From Tissierellia bacterium (lineage in GTDB: Bacteria > Bacillota > Clostridia > Tissierellales > Dethiosulfatibacteraceae), in the NCBI GenBank assembly GCA_007116605.1, contig SKID01000117.1, positions 1 to 7,587 of the forward strand: 7,587 bases of DNA. Reading direction: 5' to 3'. Shown here one piece after another: positions 1 through 6,537 of the stretch; position 1 is the first letter of the stretch, and each line of letters starts with the position of its first letter. The notes beneath the pieces are model-generated. The model was not told the origin of the DNA, ran no database searches, and saw only the letters and a program-made list of their open reading frames with translations. Position numbers and translations under genes: made by a program.

Positions 1-126
1 CATGGCGATTGCTCAGAAGATGAAGAGCAAAATGTAGACATGGAGCAGAAAACACCTAAAGAAAAATCAAAAAAACCATTTAAACGAAATTCAAAAGGGA
101 GAAGAAATGGGAAGAAAAAGCAATAA
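1..126 (+). CDS. 3' end of an upstream gene, probably rapZ (partial)
   Basis: Reading frame 1 is open from the window edge to a TAA at 124-126, giving the last 41 residues of a protein whose start lies outside the window. The visible part begins HGDC, continues with an acidic stretch (SEDEEQNVDMEQ) and ends in a strongly basic tail in which 12 of the last 22 residues are Lys or Arg. Its stop lies inside yvcK, a 20-nt overlap, so the two genes are probably cotranscribed and perhaps translationally coupled. RapZ (the YvcJ-type P-loop protein) is the usual neighbour directly before yvcK, and RapZ proteins often end near an HRD motif that HGD might match. The identity therefore rests on context, not on a domain I can see. 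A rival frame closes at 35-37 and would leave a 70-nt gap before yvcK. Confidence 0.5.
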   Translation, partial: HGDCSEDEEQNVDMEQKTPKEKSKKPFKRNSKGRRNGKKKQ

Positions 127-1099
127 AGTCGTCATTTTTGGGGGTGGAACAGGTTTATCCATTATACTTAGAGGGTTAAAGCTGTTTACAGATGATATCA
201 CTGCAATTGTCACAGTTGCAGATGATGGAGGGGGCTCTGGTGTTCTAAGATCAGATTTAGGCATGTTGCCACCAGGGGATATTCGTAATTGCATTATTTC
301 ATTAGCAGATACACCTCCAGTAATGGAGCGCTTAATGCAACATCGGTTTCAAGAAGGACAGCTAAAAGGACAAAGTTTTGGTAATTTACTAATTGCAGCA
401 ATGAATGAAATGTATGGTGATTTTGACTATGCAATTAAAGAGATATCGAATATTTTTCGAATACGTGGTAGAGTGTTACCAATGACTTTGGAAGATATAC
501 ACTTACATGGTGAGCTAGAAAATGGCAGTGTGATCTGTGGAGAAAACAAAATACCTTTAATGGCAAAACAAACAAAACAAAAAATCCATCGCGTATTTTT
601 GTCACCTGAAACATGTGAACCATTAGAGGAGACTATTCAAAGTATTTTAGAAGCAGATATAATCGTTTTAGGACCTGGAAGTCTTTATACTAGTGTGATT
701 CCTAATTTATTAGTAAAAGATATTCCATATTGGATTAAACAGTCAAAGGCAGAAGTCTATTATATATGCAATATTATGACTCAGCCAGGCGAAACGGATG
801 GCTATGATGTTAAAGACCATGTAAAAGCATTATGGGATCATGCACCGGATTTACCCATCCATTATATTTTGGCAAATAATCAAATCATTCCTGACACAGT
901 GAGTGAGATTTACAAACAGGAAAAATCTGAAATGGTAAAACTAGATAGTCTTCAAGAAAGTTTCTTAAATAAAAAAAATATCAAGATTATTAGTGATAAT
1001 TTTCTTGATATTGAGCAAAACTATATTCGACATGATGCGGTGCAGTTATCAAAAACAATTTTACAAGACAATCGCATCATCAGATTTAAAGCCCGTTAG
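107..1099 (+). CDS. yvcK: YvcK/CofD-like protein (gluconeogenesis factor family)
   Basis: A 330-residue cytoplasmic protein of the YvcK branch of the CofD-like family. In Bacillus, YvcK is needed for growth on gluconeogenic carbon sources and for normal cell shape, and it binds UDP-sugars; its exact biochemical activity is unsettled. Family motifs visible are the N-terminal glycine-rich loop GGGTGLS (residues 12-18), TVADDGGGSG (36-45), PPGDIRN (55-61), GQSFGN (88-93), GPGSLYTSV (189-197) and the C-terminal CNIMTQPGETDGY (221-233). The third motif has Gln89 where I recall His in most relatives (GHSFGN). Length is normal. The start is ATG 107, with a GGGAG site at 97-101 and 5-nt spacing. The gene overlaps the upstream reading frame by 20 nt and ends in a TAG whose TA also forms part of the stop of the convergent HPr gene. 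Confidence 0.95.
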   Translation: MGRKSNKVVIFGGGTGLSIILRGLKLFTDDITAIVTVADDGGGSGVLRSDLGMLPPGDIRNCIISLADTPPVMERLMQHRFQEGQLKGQSFGNLLIAAMNEMYGDFDYAIKEISNIFRIRGRVLPMTLEDIHLHGELENGSVICGENKIPLMAKQTKQKIHRVFLSPETCEPLEETIQSILEADIIVLGPGSLYTSVIPNLLVKDIPYWIKQSKAEVYYICNIMTQPGETDGYDVKDHVKALWDHAPDLPIHYILANNQIIPDTVSEIYKQEKSEMVKLDSLQESFLNKKNIKIISDNFLDIEQNYIRHDAVQLSKTILQDNRIIRFKAR

Positions 1100-1356
1100 T
1101 CTGCGAAAGAATCCAAAAGTGCTGTCAATTCGGTGATAGCACTTTCTTCGTCTGCCCCTTCTGCCTTAATGGTGATTTTAGTGCCTTTAAAAACACCTAA
1201 TGCCATAATACTAATAATACTTTTAGCATCAGCTTCTTTTTGATCTTTTATTATTTTAATGGTTGAGTCAAATTCAGCTGCTTTTTTTACAAATAGTGCC
1301 GCTGGGCGGGCGTGTAAACCGATTGAGTTTTTAATAACATACTCCACTTTCGTCAT
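1096..1356 (-). CDS. ptsH: Phosphocarrier protein HPr
   Basis: An 86-residue HPr, the small phosphocarrier of the PEP-dependent sugar phosphotransferase system. Enzyme I phosphorylates it on His15, within GLHARPAA (residues 13-20), and it passes the phosphate to sugar-specific EIIA proteins. Ser46, in AKSIISIMALG, sits at the HPr kinase/phosphorylase site, so it should also act as a CcpA cofactor in catabolite repression. Having His15 argues against Crh, the paralogue next to whiA in Bacillus, which lacks that histidine. Length is standard. The start codon overlaps the whiA stop (ATGA, 1353-1356), and its AAAGGAG site (1363-1369, 6-nt spacing) is embedded in the last whiA codons, so coupled translation is likely. 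Its TAA overlaps the yvcK stop from the other strand. No separate promoter is visible. A strain may carry other HPr copies, so the symbol reflects function only. Confidence 0.95.
   Translation of the reverse strand: MTKVEYVIKNSIGLHARPAALFVKKAAEFDSTIKIIKDQKEADAKSIISIMALGVFKGTKITIKAEGADEESAITELTALLDSFAD
1116..1145 (+). terminator. Possible yvcK terminator hairpin inside the HPr gene
   Basis: AAAGTGCTGTCA (1116-1127) pairs with TGATAGCACTTT (1134-1145): twelve consecutive pairs with one G-T wobble, closing a 6-nt loop. On the + strand the stem runs into a T-rich stretch (TTTCTTCGTCT from 1143) and begins 17 nt after the yvcK stop. On the minus strand an A-run at 1115-1118 gives TTTT after the stem. 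This is the layout of a bidirectional intrinsic terminator, but it lies within codons of HPr (about residues 70-80). Only four of the twelve pairs are G-C and the T-tract is broken, so strength is uncertain. On the minus strand it would cut the HPr message before its stop codon, so activity mainly in the yvcK direction is more plausible. Confidence 0.45.
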
Positions 1357-2309
1357 TTGAAGCTCCTTTCATTTGTAATATTTTCTGCAATATTTTCTAT
1401 TTTTTTGAAGCGATGGTTGACTCCCGATTTTCCAATGGGAGGTTGTAACATTTCACCTAATTCCTTGAGACTAATGTCAGGGTTTTCTAATCGTAATCTC
1501 GCGATTTCAGCTAAAGGAGGGGGAAGTTTATCTAGTCCTATGGTGTTTTGAATGTGCTCAATATGTTGTACTTGTCTCATAGAGGCATCAACTGTTTTTG
1601 CAAGATTAGCCGTTTCGCAATTGATGACACGATTAATATTATTGCGCATGCTTTTAATTACTCGGATGTTTTCCATAGTCAATAAAGCGTTATGAGCGCC
1701 GATTACATTGAGAAGGTCTACAATTTGCTCACTTTCTTTAATGTAATTAATAAAACTATTTTTTCTACTTACTATTCTAGCTTCTAGACCATATTTCGTC
1801 AACAATTTAGATAAATCTCTAGCGTGGGTTTCGCTATGATTAACAAATTCTAGATGATAGCTTTTTTCAGGGTCTGATAGCGAACCACATCCCAGAAAAG
1901 CGCCTCGTATGTAAGAACGTTGACAGCACTCACCTTGATAAGCTAACGAAGGAATGCCTTTGTTTAAATCAAAGGGGTTGTCACTTTCTGTTCGAGTTAA
2001 CTCTAGAGTGGCAAGTATTTGTGTCACTTTTTGGTCCATTTTCACTACATAAGTATTATTTTTCTTTAATTTTCGGCTTTTGCTAACACTTACTTTAGAT
2101 GATATCTGGTAACATTTTTTGAGTAAGCCATAGATACGTCTGGCAACAGCTGCATTTTCGCTTCTATAATCCAAGGACAGACCGCCACCTCCGATCAATG
2201 TAATGATTGCTGTTGTTCGAGTTAAAGCAGATAATTCTGACTTAGCGCAGCAGAGATTATCGATGGGTTGACGTGCGATTTCGTTTTTTATATCAGATGA
2301 AAAAGACAT
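1353..2309 (-). CDS. whiA: WhiA sporulation/cell-division regulator
   Basis: A 318-residue WhiA protein, the family known as a sporulation transcription factor in Streptomyces and as a nucleoid-associated protein affecting division and chromosome segregation in Bacillus (YvcL). The N-terminal part (from SSDIKNEIARQ, with CCAKSELSAL at 20-29) and the stretch RGAFLGCGS (135-143) form the degenerate LAGLIDADG homing-endonuclease-like fold; as in WhiA generally, catalytic activity is not expected. The C-terminal helix-turn-helix domain lies at about 270-310, with DISLKELGEML followed by GVNHRFKKIENIAENI. The start is ATG at 2309, with AAAGGA at 2315-2320 and 5-nt spacing. It lies 14 nt after the Nudix gene and overlaps the HPr gene by 4 nt, so it is the middle gene of a three-gene operon. 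In many Clostridia whiA directly follows yvcK on the same strand; here it faces the other way. Confidence 0.95.
   Translation of the reverse strand: MSFSSDIKNEIARQPIDNLCCAKSELSALTRTTAIITLIGGGGLSLDYRSENAAVARRIYGLLKKCYQISSKVSVSKSRKLKKNNTYVVKMDQKVTQILATLELTRTESDNPFDLNKGIPSLAYQGECCQRSYIRGAFLGCGSLSDPEKSYHLEFVNHSETHARDLSKLLTKYGLEARIVSRKNSFINYIKESEQIVDLLNVIGAHNALLTMENIRVIKSMRNNINRVINCETANLAKTVDASMRQVQHIEHIQNTIGLDKLPPPLAEIARLRLENPDISLKELGEMLQPPIGKSGVNHRFKKIENIAENITNERSFK
1363..1369 (-). promoter_or_regulatory. HPr ribosome binding site inside whiA
   Basis: Read on the minus strand this is AAAGGAG, six bases before the HPr ATG. It is made of the whiA codons for Glu-Arg-Ser near that protein's end (NERSFK), so the last residues of WhiA double as the translation signal of the next gene. 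Together with the ATGA start/stop overlap it predicts coupled translation of whiA and the HPr gene. Confidence 0.8.
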
Positions 2310-2323
2310 GTTTTTCCTTTCTT

Positions 2324-2752
2324 TTAAGTGAGGTGATAGCCATGATATGAAATTTCTTCAATGGCTTTTTTGATGACTCTACGTTCATCATCATACCGGG
2401 CCATGGATAAAGCTCTTTCAAAAGGGACAAAATGAGCAGCTATAAATCCTTCGTTTTTTTGAGGTTTACAGTTCATATCTCTAGATTTCATTAAGTACCA
2501 GTGCACTATTTTTCTGATTTTTTGACCATCATTCGAGTTACGCATAAATTCGTATGATATTTTACCTAAATATTTGATAATGGTAACTCTGGCACCGCTT
2601 TCTTCAAAAACTTCTCTAATAGCAGCTTGATTAAGAGACTCAAAGGCTTCAACTCGTCCTTTGGGTAAGACATAATCACCGTTAAACTTGCGTAATAGCA
2701 GGATGGTATTTCCAAAGACTACAATACCTCCTGCACTCACTTCTTCAATCAT
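2324..2752 (-). CDS. Nudix hydrolase, first gene of the whiA operon
   Basis: A 142-residue single-domain Nudix hydrolase, predicted to cleave a nucleoside diphosphate linked to another group (NDP-X) with Mg2+. The Nudix box matches GX5EX7REUXEEXGU exactly: it starts at Gly in PKGRVEAFE and ends REVFEESGA, at about residues 35-57. The LPKGRVE lead-in resembles diadenosine-polyphosphate and MutT-type enzymes, but the substrate cannot be read from sequence. The frame is open back to an ATG at 2842, but I chose ATG 2752: AAGGAG (2759-2764) sits 6 nt before it, the next in-frame ATG (2758) abuts that site, and a clear promoter (2783-2811) lies within the longer version, so the 2842 start would not be transcribed from it. 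whiA follows after 14 nt. Bacillus has a Nudix gene, yvcI, near rapZ-yvcK-whiA-crh, but as I recall YvcI has an APGGKME lead-in, so this may not be its orthologue. Confidence 0.88.
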   Translation of the reverse strand: MIEEVSAGGIVVFGNTILLLRKFNGDYVLPKGRVEAFESLNQAAIREVFEESGARVTIIKYLGKISYEFMRNSNDGQKIRKIVHWYLMKSRDMNCKPQKNEGFIAAHFVPFERALSMARYDDERRVIKKAIEEISYHGYHLT

Positions 2753-2758
2753 GTGCAT

Positions 2759-2764
2759 CTCCTT
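2759..2764 (-). promoter_or_regulatory. Ribosome binding site that sets the Nudix start
   Basis: Read on the minus strand this is AAGGAG. It is directly adjacent to ATG 2758 (no spacing) and six bases before ATG 2752. The second spacing is the functional one, so the protein should begin MIEEVSAGG rather than MHMIEEV or the much longer form starting at 2842. Confidence 0.8.
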
Positions 2765-2782
2765 GCTCGAAATAATAGTTAT

Positions 2783-2811
2783 ATCATACCAGTTTCCCCA
2801 GTAATTATCAA
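2783..2811 (-). promoter_or_regulatory. Sigma-A-type promoter of the Nudix-whiA-HPr operon
   Basis: On the minus strand there is a -35 element TTGATA (2811-2806), a 17-nt spacer and a -10 element TATGAT (2788-2783). Each hexamer differs from consensus at one base, and the spacing is optimal. The expected start of transcription is near 2775-2777, giving a leader of about 25 nt before ATG 2752. No other promoter is apparent for whiA or the HPr gene, so this one probably drives all three. Confidence 0.75.
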
Positions 2812-2859
2812 TCTTAATAGCATTGGCAAAGAATTTATGCACATATAAAAACTAAACTA

Positions 2860-2868
2860 TGCTATAAT
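2860..2868 (+). promoter_or_regulatory. Probable extended -10 promoter of dnaE
   Basis: TGCTATAAT is a perfect TGn-TATAAT extended -10 element. No good -35 lies 16-18 nt upstream, which is common for extended -10 promoters. Transcription would start near 2875 and leave a leader of about 110 nt before dnaE. A second TATAAT at 2963-2968 lacks both a -35 and a proper TGn and would leave almost no leader, so I consider it weaker. Confidence 0.5.
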
Positions 2869-2986
2869 TTAGTAGACTATTTTATCCGATGACTAACAGT
2901 GCTAAGCCATGGGATTAAGTCTAACCTTACTAAAAAATCTGCTGATACAAGAGAACAGTGTATATAATCGATAATGAGGAGATATT
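2869..2986 (+). other. dnaE leader region
   Basis: About 118 nt between the putative -10 and the dnaE start. Segments can fold back: TTTAGTA (2868-2874) with TACTAAA (2928-2934), GACT (2875-2878) with AGTC (2918-2921), and ATCC (2884-2887) with GGAT (2912-2915), with bulges between. The outer helix lies upstream of the predicted transcription start, so it may not exist in the RNA. A nine-codon frame (2889-2918, MTNSAKPWD) has no ribosome binding site, and I do not call it. I recognise no riboswitch family. The dnaE ribosome binding site GAGGAG is at 2976-2981. Confidence 0.3.
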
Positions 2987-5900
2987 ATGGTTTCAAATGA
3001 TTTTGTGCATTTACATGTCCATACTGAATATAGTTTATTAGATGGTGCTTCTCGTATCACAAAACTGGTAGAAAAGGCTGCTCAATTAAAAATGTCGAGC
3101 ATAGCCATCACTGACCATGGGAATATGCATGGTATCGTCCAGTTTTATAAAGCAGCGAAAAAATTTGGCGTAAAACCAATTATTGGTTGTGAAGTTTACG
3201 TTGCTGAAAGAACAATGGATGATAAAGATCCAGTTAAAGATAAAAATCAATATCATTTGGTTTTGATAGCAGAAAATCAAAAAGGATATCAAAATCTACT
3301 TAAGATTGTGTCTTTAGGTTATATTAAAGGGTTTTATTATAAGCCAAGAGTTGATTGGGAAGTCTTGGCTGAATATCATGAGGGGATCATTGCTTTAAGT
3401 GCGTGTTTAGCAGGAGAGGTACAGCATCATATTCTGATGAATCAACAGGATAAAGGTTTAAAAAAAGCACTTGATTATCAAAAACTATATGGTAAAAACA
3501 ATTTTTTTCTAGAATTACAAGATCATGGAATGCCTGAACAAAAACAAGTTAACCAAGTCCTGATAAAGTGGTCAAAAGAATTTGATATCCCATTAGTCAT
3601 GACTAATGATGTGCATTATATTAATCAAGAAGACCATCGATTTCATGATGTATTGTTGTGCATTCAAACAGGAAAAACCATTGAAGATCATGATCGGATG
3701 ATTTTCCCATCCAATGAGTTTTATTTGAAATCTTATGATGAAATGGTAGCATTATTTCCTGAAGTCAAAGAAGCGGCCGAGAACACAGTGAAAATAGCTG
3801 AACGATGCCATGTTGAATTAGATTTTGAGACAATTCATTTACCAGAGTTTTTTTCGCCAGAAGGTTATACTAATGAAGAATACTTAGTCTATCTATGTGA
3901 ACGAGGAGCGAAAGAACGCTATGGAACAGTTTCTAAAGAAATACAAAGTCGATTGGATTTTGAGATTCAAGTCATATTAAATATGGGCTATGTTGATTAC
4001 TTTTTGATTGTGTGGGATTTTATTCGATATGCTAAAGAAAGTGATATTATGGTGGGACCGGGTAGAGGTTCAGCAGTAGGAAGTTTAGTCGCTTATGTAT
4101 TAAAAATCACAGATATTGATCCTCTGAAATTTGGTTTAATATTTGAGAGGTTTCTAAATCCAGAAAGAATTTCTATGCCAGATATTGACATTGACTTTTG
4201 CTATGAAAGGCGAGAAGAAGTGATCCAATATGTGTTTGACAAATACGGAGAAGACCGAGTTGCTCAAATTGTTACTTTTGGAACGATGGCTGCTCGTGGT
4301 GCAGTGAGAGATGTTGGGAGAGCTCTAAATTTAAGCTACCAAGATGTTGATTTCATTGCTAAGAAAGTGCCTGCTGAGCTGGGCATAACCATCAAAAGCG
4401 CTCTCGAAAAGAATCGAGAACTACAAGAACTTTATGAGACAGATGATAATACACGTGAATTAATTGATATTGCAAGAAAAGTGGAAGGCCTACCTAGACA
4501 TACATCTACCCATGCTGCAGGTGTGGTTATATCGAAAGAGCCGATAACAAATTATGTACCCCTCTCAAAAAGCAAAGATGTGATTACTACGCAATTCAAC
4601 ATGAATGAGTTAGAAGAAATGGGTCTTTTGAAGATGGATTTCTTAGGTTTAAGAACACTGACTGTCATTCGTGATACCATTGAACTAATCAAAAATAATC
4701 ATGGTCAAGGAATTAGTTTTGACTATTGTGATTATGATGATCCGAAAGTCTATGAAATATTTTCAAAAGGAGAAACATTGGGAATATTTCAATTTGAAAG
4801 TGCAGGCATGCGTTCGGTATTAAAAGAGATGAAACCGGATCATTTTGAAAATATAGTGGCTGCTAACGCATTGTTTCGACCAGGACCGATGCAACAAATT
4901 CCAACTTATATCAAAAACAAAAACACAAAAAGAAAAATTCATTATCTAGATCCTAAACTCAAGAATATTCTGGAAGTCACTTATGGCTGCATGGTATATC
5001 AAGAGCAAGTCATGCAGATTGTGAGAGATATTGGAGGATTTTCTTTAGGTCGTTCCGATTTAGTAAGAAGAGCAATGGGTAAAAAGAAAATGAAAGAAAT
5101 GGAGCAGGAGCGTGAATACTTTGTTTTTGGGAAAACAAATCAACATGGGCAGGTAGAAATACCAGGGGCTATTAGAAATGGTGTCTCAGAAAAGACAGCA
5201 AATGCCATTTTTGATCAAATGATAGATTTTGCCAATTATGCTTTTAATAAATCTCACTCTGCAGCATACTCTGCATTAGCTTACCAGACAGCTTGGCTTA
5301 AAGTTTATTATCCTGTGGAATTTATGGCTGCGCAAATATCCTCTGTGATGGGGAGTTCAACCTCAGTATCTATGTATATTCGAGAATGCCGTAGGCTAGG
5401 AATACAAGTTTTGCCACCAGACATTAACGAGAGTGAGTCGAAATTTATCGTCAAAAAAGATAGTGTGCGTTTTGGTTTAGCTGCAGTAAAAAATGTGGGT
5501 AGTTCTGCTATAGATAACATTGTTGCAACAAGAAAAAAGGAAGGATTATTTACTTCATTTTATGATTTTTGTGAAAAAGTAGATAGTCAGGTTTTAAATA
5601 AGAGACAAGTGGAATCTTTGATAAAGTGTGGTGCATTTGATTCATTAGGTCTAAAGCGGTCTCAATTAATGGCAACTTTTGAAAAAACCATGGATCAGAT
5701 TCAAAAGTCAAAGAGGAGTGTTTTAAATGGACAAGTTTCTTTGTTTGATATGAGTCAAGATGCAAAACCTGAATTTTCTGAAATATTACCAGATATTAAA
5801 GAATTTGATCAGAGAGTTAAACTACTCATGGAGAAGGAAATGTTGGGAATATATGTCAGTGGACATCCCTTGTCTGAATTTGAAGCGTATTTAATAAAGA

Positions 5901-6463
5901 ACACGACATTGAACATGGCGATGATAGCTGAATACTTAGAAAACATTGATGAACCCCATCCTGTTGTGAAAGAAGGTCATCGGGTGGTGATGGGAGGAAT
6001 TATCACTAAAAAGCAAAATAAGATGACAAAAACAAATCAAATGATGTGCTTTATAACGATTGAGGATTTGTTTGGAGAAATAGAGGTCGTTGTATTTCCT
6101 AAAGTAATGAACCAGTACTTATCCATTATCGAGTTAGATAAAACAGTTTTGATTAATGGCAAACTTAATTTTTCACATGAAGACATCCCTAAATTGATTG
6201 CAGAGAAAATCCAATTGATACAAGAGTCTCCCACTCGCTCAGTATATATTAAAGTAGCTTCTATGAAACAATTGCAAACGATTAAGTCGAAGCTAATTGA
6301 TATTGTTGTTCATCACAAAGGATCTTCTGAGGTGGTTGTATTTATAGAAGACAAACGAAAAACGTATAAGTTGCCTACAGAATATCAAGTAGATAGTAGT
6401 AACCAATTGATGATAGTTAAGTTGAAAGATTTGTTTGGTTCAGATAATGTAGTCGTTCAGTGA
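2987..6463 (+). CDS. dnaE: DNA polymerase III alpha subunit, DnaE type
   Basis: An 1158-residue C-family replicative DNA polymerase that extends primers at the fork. An N-terminal PHP domain (about 5-280) starts HLHVHTEYSLLDG and keeps the full metal set: His10, His12, Asp19, His44, Glu69, His90, Cys140, Asp208, His210. The polymerase core has GPGRGSAVGS (357-366), catalytic Asp401 and Asp403 in PDIDIDF, and the third acidic residue Asp551 in KMDFLGL. Further on are FRPGPM (630-635), YQEQVM (671-676) and FNKSHSAAY (753-761). Helix-hairpin-helix-type segments lie near 825-890, a sliding-clamp motif QVSLF at 916-920 and an OB fold at about 998-1080. Length is close to E. coli DnaE and no domain is missing. 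GAGGAG lies 5 nt before ATG 2987. Bacillota usually also carry PolC, so DnaE here may share the fork with it; PolC is not in this window. Confidence 0.97.
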   Translation: MVSNDFVHLHVHTEYSLLDGASRITKLVEKAAQLKMSSIAITDHGNMHGIVQFYKAAKKFGVKPIIGCEVYVAERTMDDKDPVKDKNQYHLVLIAENQKGYQNLLKIVSLGYIKGFYYKPRVDWEVLAEYHEGIIALSACLAGEVQHHILMNQQDKGLKKALDYQKLYGKNNFFLELQDHGMPEQKQVNQVLIKWSKEFDIPLVMTNDVHYINQEDHRFHDVLLCIQTGKTIEDHDRMIFPSNEFYLKSYDEMVALFPEVKEAAENTVKIAERCHVELDFETIHLPEFFSPEGYTNEEYLVYLCERGAKERYGTVSKEIQSRLDFEIQVILNMGYVDYFLIVWDFIRYAKESDIMVGPGRGSAVGSLVAYVLKITDIDPLKFGLIFERFLNPERISMPDIDIDFCYERREEVIQYVFDKYGEDRVAQIVTFGTMAARGAVRDVGRALNLSYQDVDFIAKKVPAELGITIKSALEKNRELQELYETDDNTRELIDIARKVEGLPRHTSTHAAGVVISKEPITNYVPLSKSKDVITTQFNMNELEEMGLLKMDFLGLRTLTVIRDTIELIKNNHGQGISFDYCDYDDPKVYEIFSKGETLGIFQFESAGMRSVLKEMKPDHFENIVAANALFRPGPMQQIPTYIKNKNTKRKIHYLDPKLKNILEVTYGCMVYQEQVMQIVRDIGGFSLGRSDLVRRAMGKKKMKEMEQEREYFVFGKTNQHGQVEIPGAIRNGVSEKTANAIFDQMIDFANYAFNKSHSAAYSALAYQTAWLKVYYPVEFMAAQISSVMGSSTSVSMYIRECRRLGIQVLPPDINESESKFIVKKDSVRFGLAAVKNVGSSAIDNIVATRKKEGLFTSFYDFCEKVDSQVLNKRQVESLIKCGAFDSLGLKRSQLMATFEKTMDQIQKSKRSVLNGQVSLFDMSQDAKPEFSEILPDIKEFDQRVKLLMEKEMLGIYVSGHPLSEFEAYLIKNTTLNMAMIAEYLENIDEPHPVVKEGHRVVMGGIITKKQNKMTKTNQMMCFITIEDLFGEIEVVVFPKVMNQYLSIIELDKTVLINGKLNFSHEDIPKLIAEKIQLIQESPTRSVYIKVASMKQLQTIKSKLIDIVVHHKGSSEVVVFIEDKRKTYKLPTEYQVDSSNQLMIVKLKDLFGSDNVVVQ

Positions 6464-6466
6464 TTG

Positions 6467-6494
6467 TTTACAATTTAGAAATTTATGATATAAT
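6467..6494 (+). promoter_or_regulatory. Strong promoter of pfkA
   Basis: TTTACA (6467-6472), a 16-nt spacer and a consensus TATAAT (6489-6494) that also carries the TGn extension (TGA at 6486-6488). Transcription should start at about G6501. It begins four bases after the dnaE stop codon, so pfkA can be expressed independently of dnaE. I see no terminator between the two genes, so read-through from dnaE is also possible. Confidence 0.75.
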
Positions 6495-6500
6495 AACTTC

Positions 6501-6537
6501 GGGAACAAATTGCAACATGCGGGACGCAATGAAGCCC
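6501..6537 (+). promoter_or_regulatory. 5'-terminal stem-loop in the pfkA leader
   Basis: If transcription starts at G6501, the first 37 nt can fold: GGG (6501-6503) with CCC (6535-6537), an internal loop of AACAA against GAAG, then ATTGC (6509-6513) with GCAAT (6526-6530) around a 12-nt loop. It ends two bases before the perfect ribosome binding site AAGGAGG (6540-6546). Possible roles are protection of the 5' end of the message or control of ribosome access. It has no T-run, so it is not a terminator. The pairing is short (8 bp), so confidence is limited. Confidence 0.35.

Noticed and set aside
2753..2842. N-terminal extension of the Nudix protein to ATG 2842 (30 more residues).
   Set aside because: It contains the operon promoter (2783-2811), lacks a ribosome site, and its sequence does not look like part of a Nudix fold.
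2751..2844. An 8-bp inverted repeat, ATGTGCAT (2751-2758) and ATGCACAT (2837-2844), flanking the Nudix promoter.
   Set aside because: The first copy is made of the MHM codons around the start site, the spacing is 78 nt, and a match of this length is not rare enough to claim an operator.
1095..2897. GTTAGTC (1095-1101) and GACTAAC (2891-2897) as inverted repeats at both ends of the reversed block, possible inversion sites.
   Set aside because: Seven bases is too short to be convincing between two regions of this size, no recombinase gene is present, and nothing suggests phase variation.
2889..2918. Nine-codon leader peptide MTNSAKPWD before dnaE.
   Set aside because: There is no ribosome binding site upstream and no run of regulatory codons.
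6521..6537. GGGACGCAATGAAGCCC in the pfkA leader resembles the GGGACGCAAAGCC core of the c-di-GMP-I (GEMM) riboswitch.
   Set aside because: There is a 3-nt insertion, the partner segment (GCACAGGGCAAACC-like) and the second helix with its tetraloop receptor are absent, and the leader is far too short. A search with the GEMM-I covariance model would settle it.
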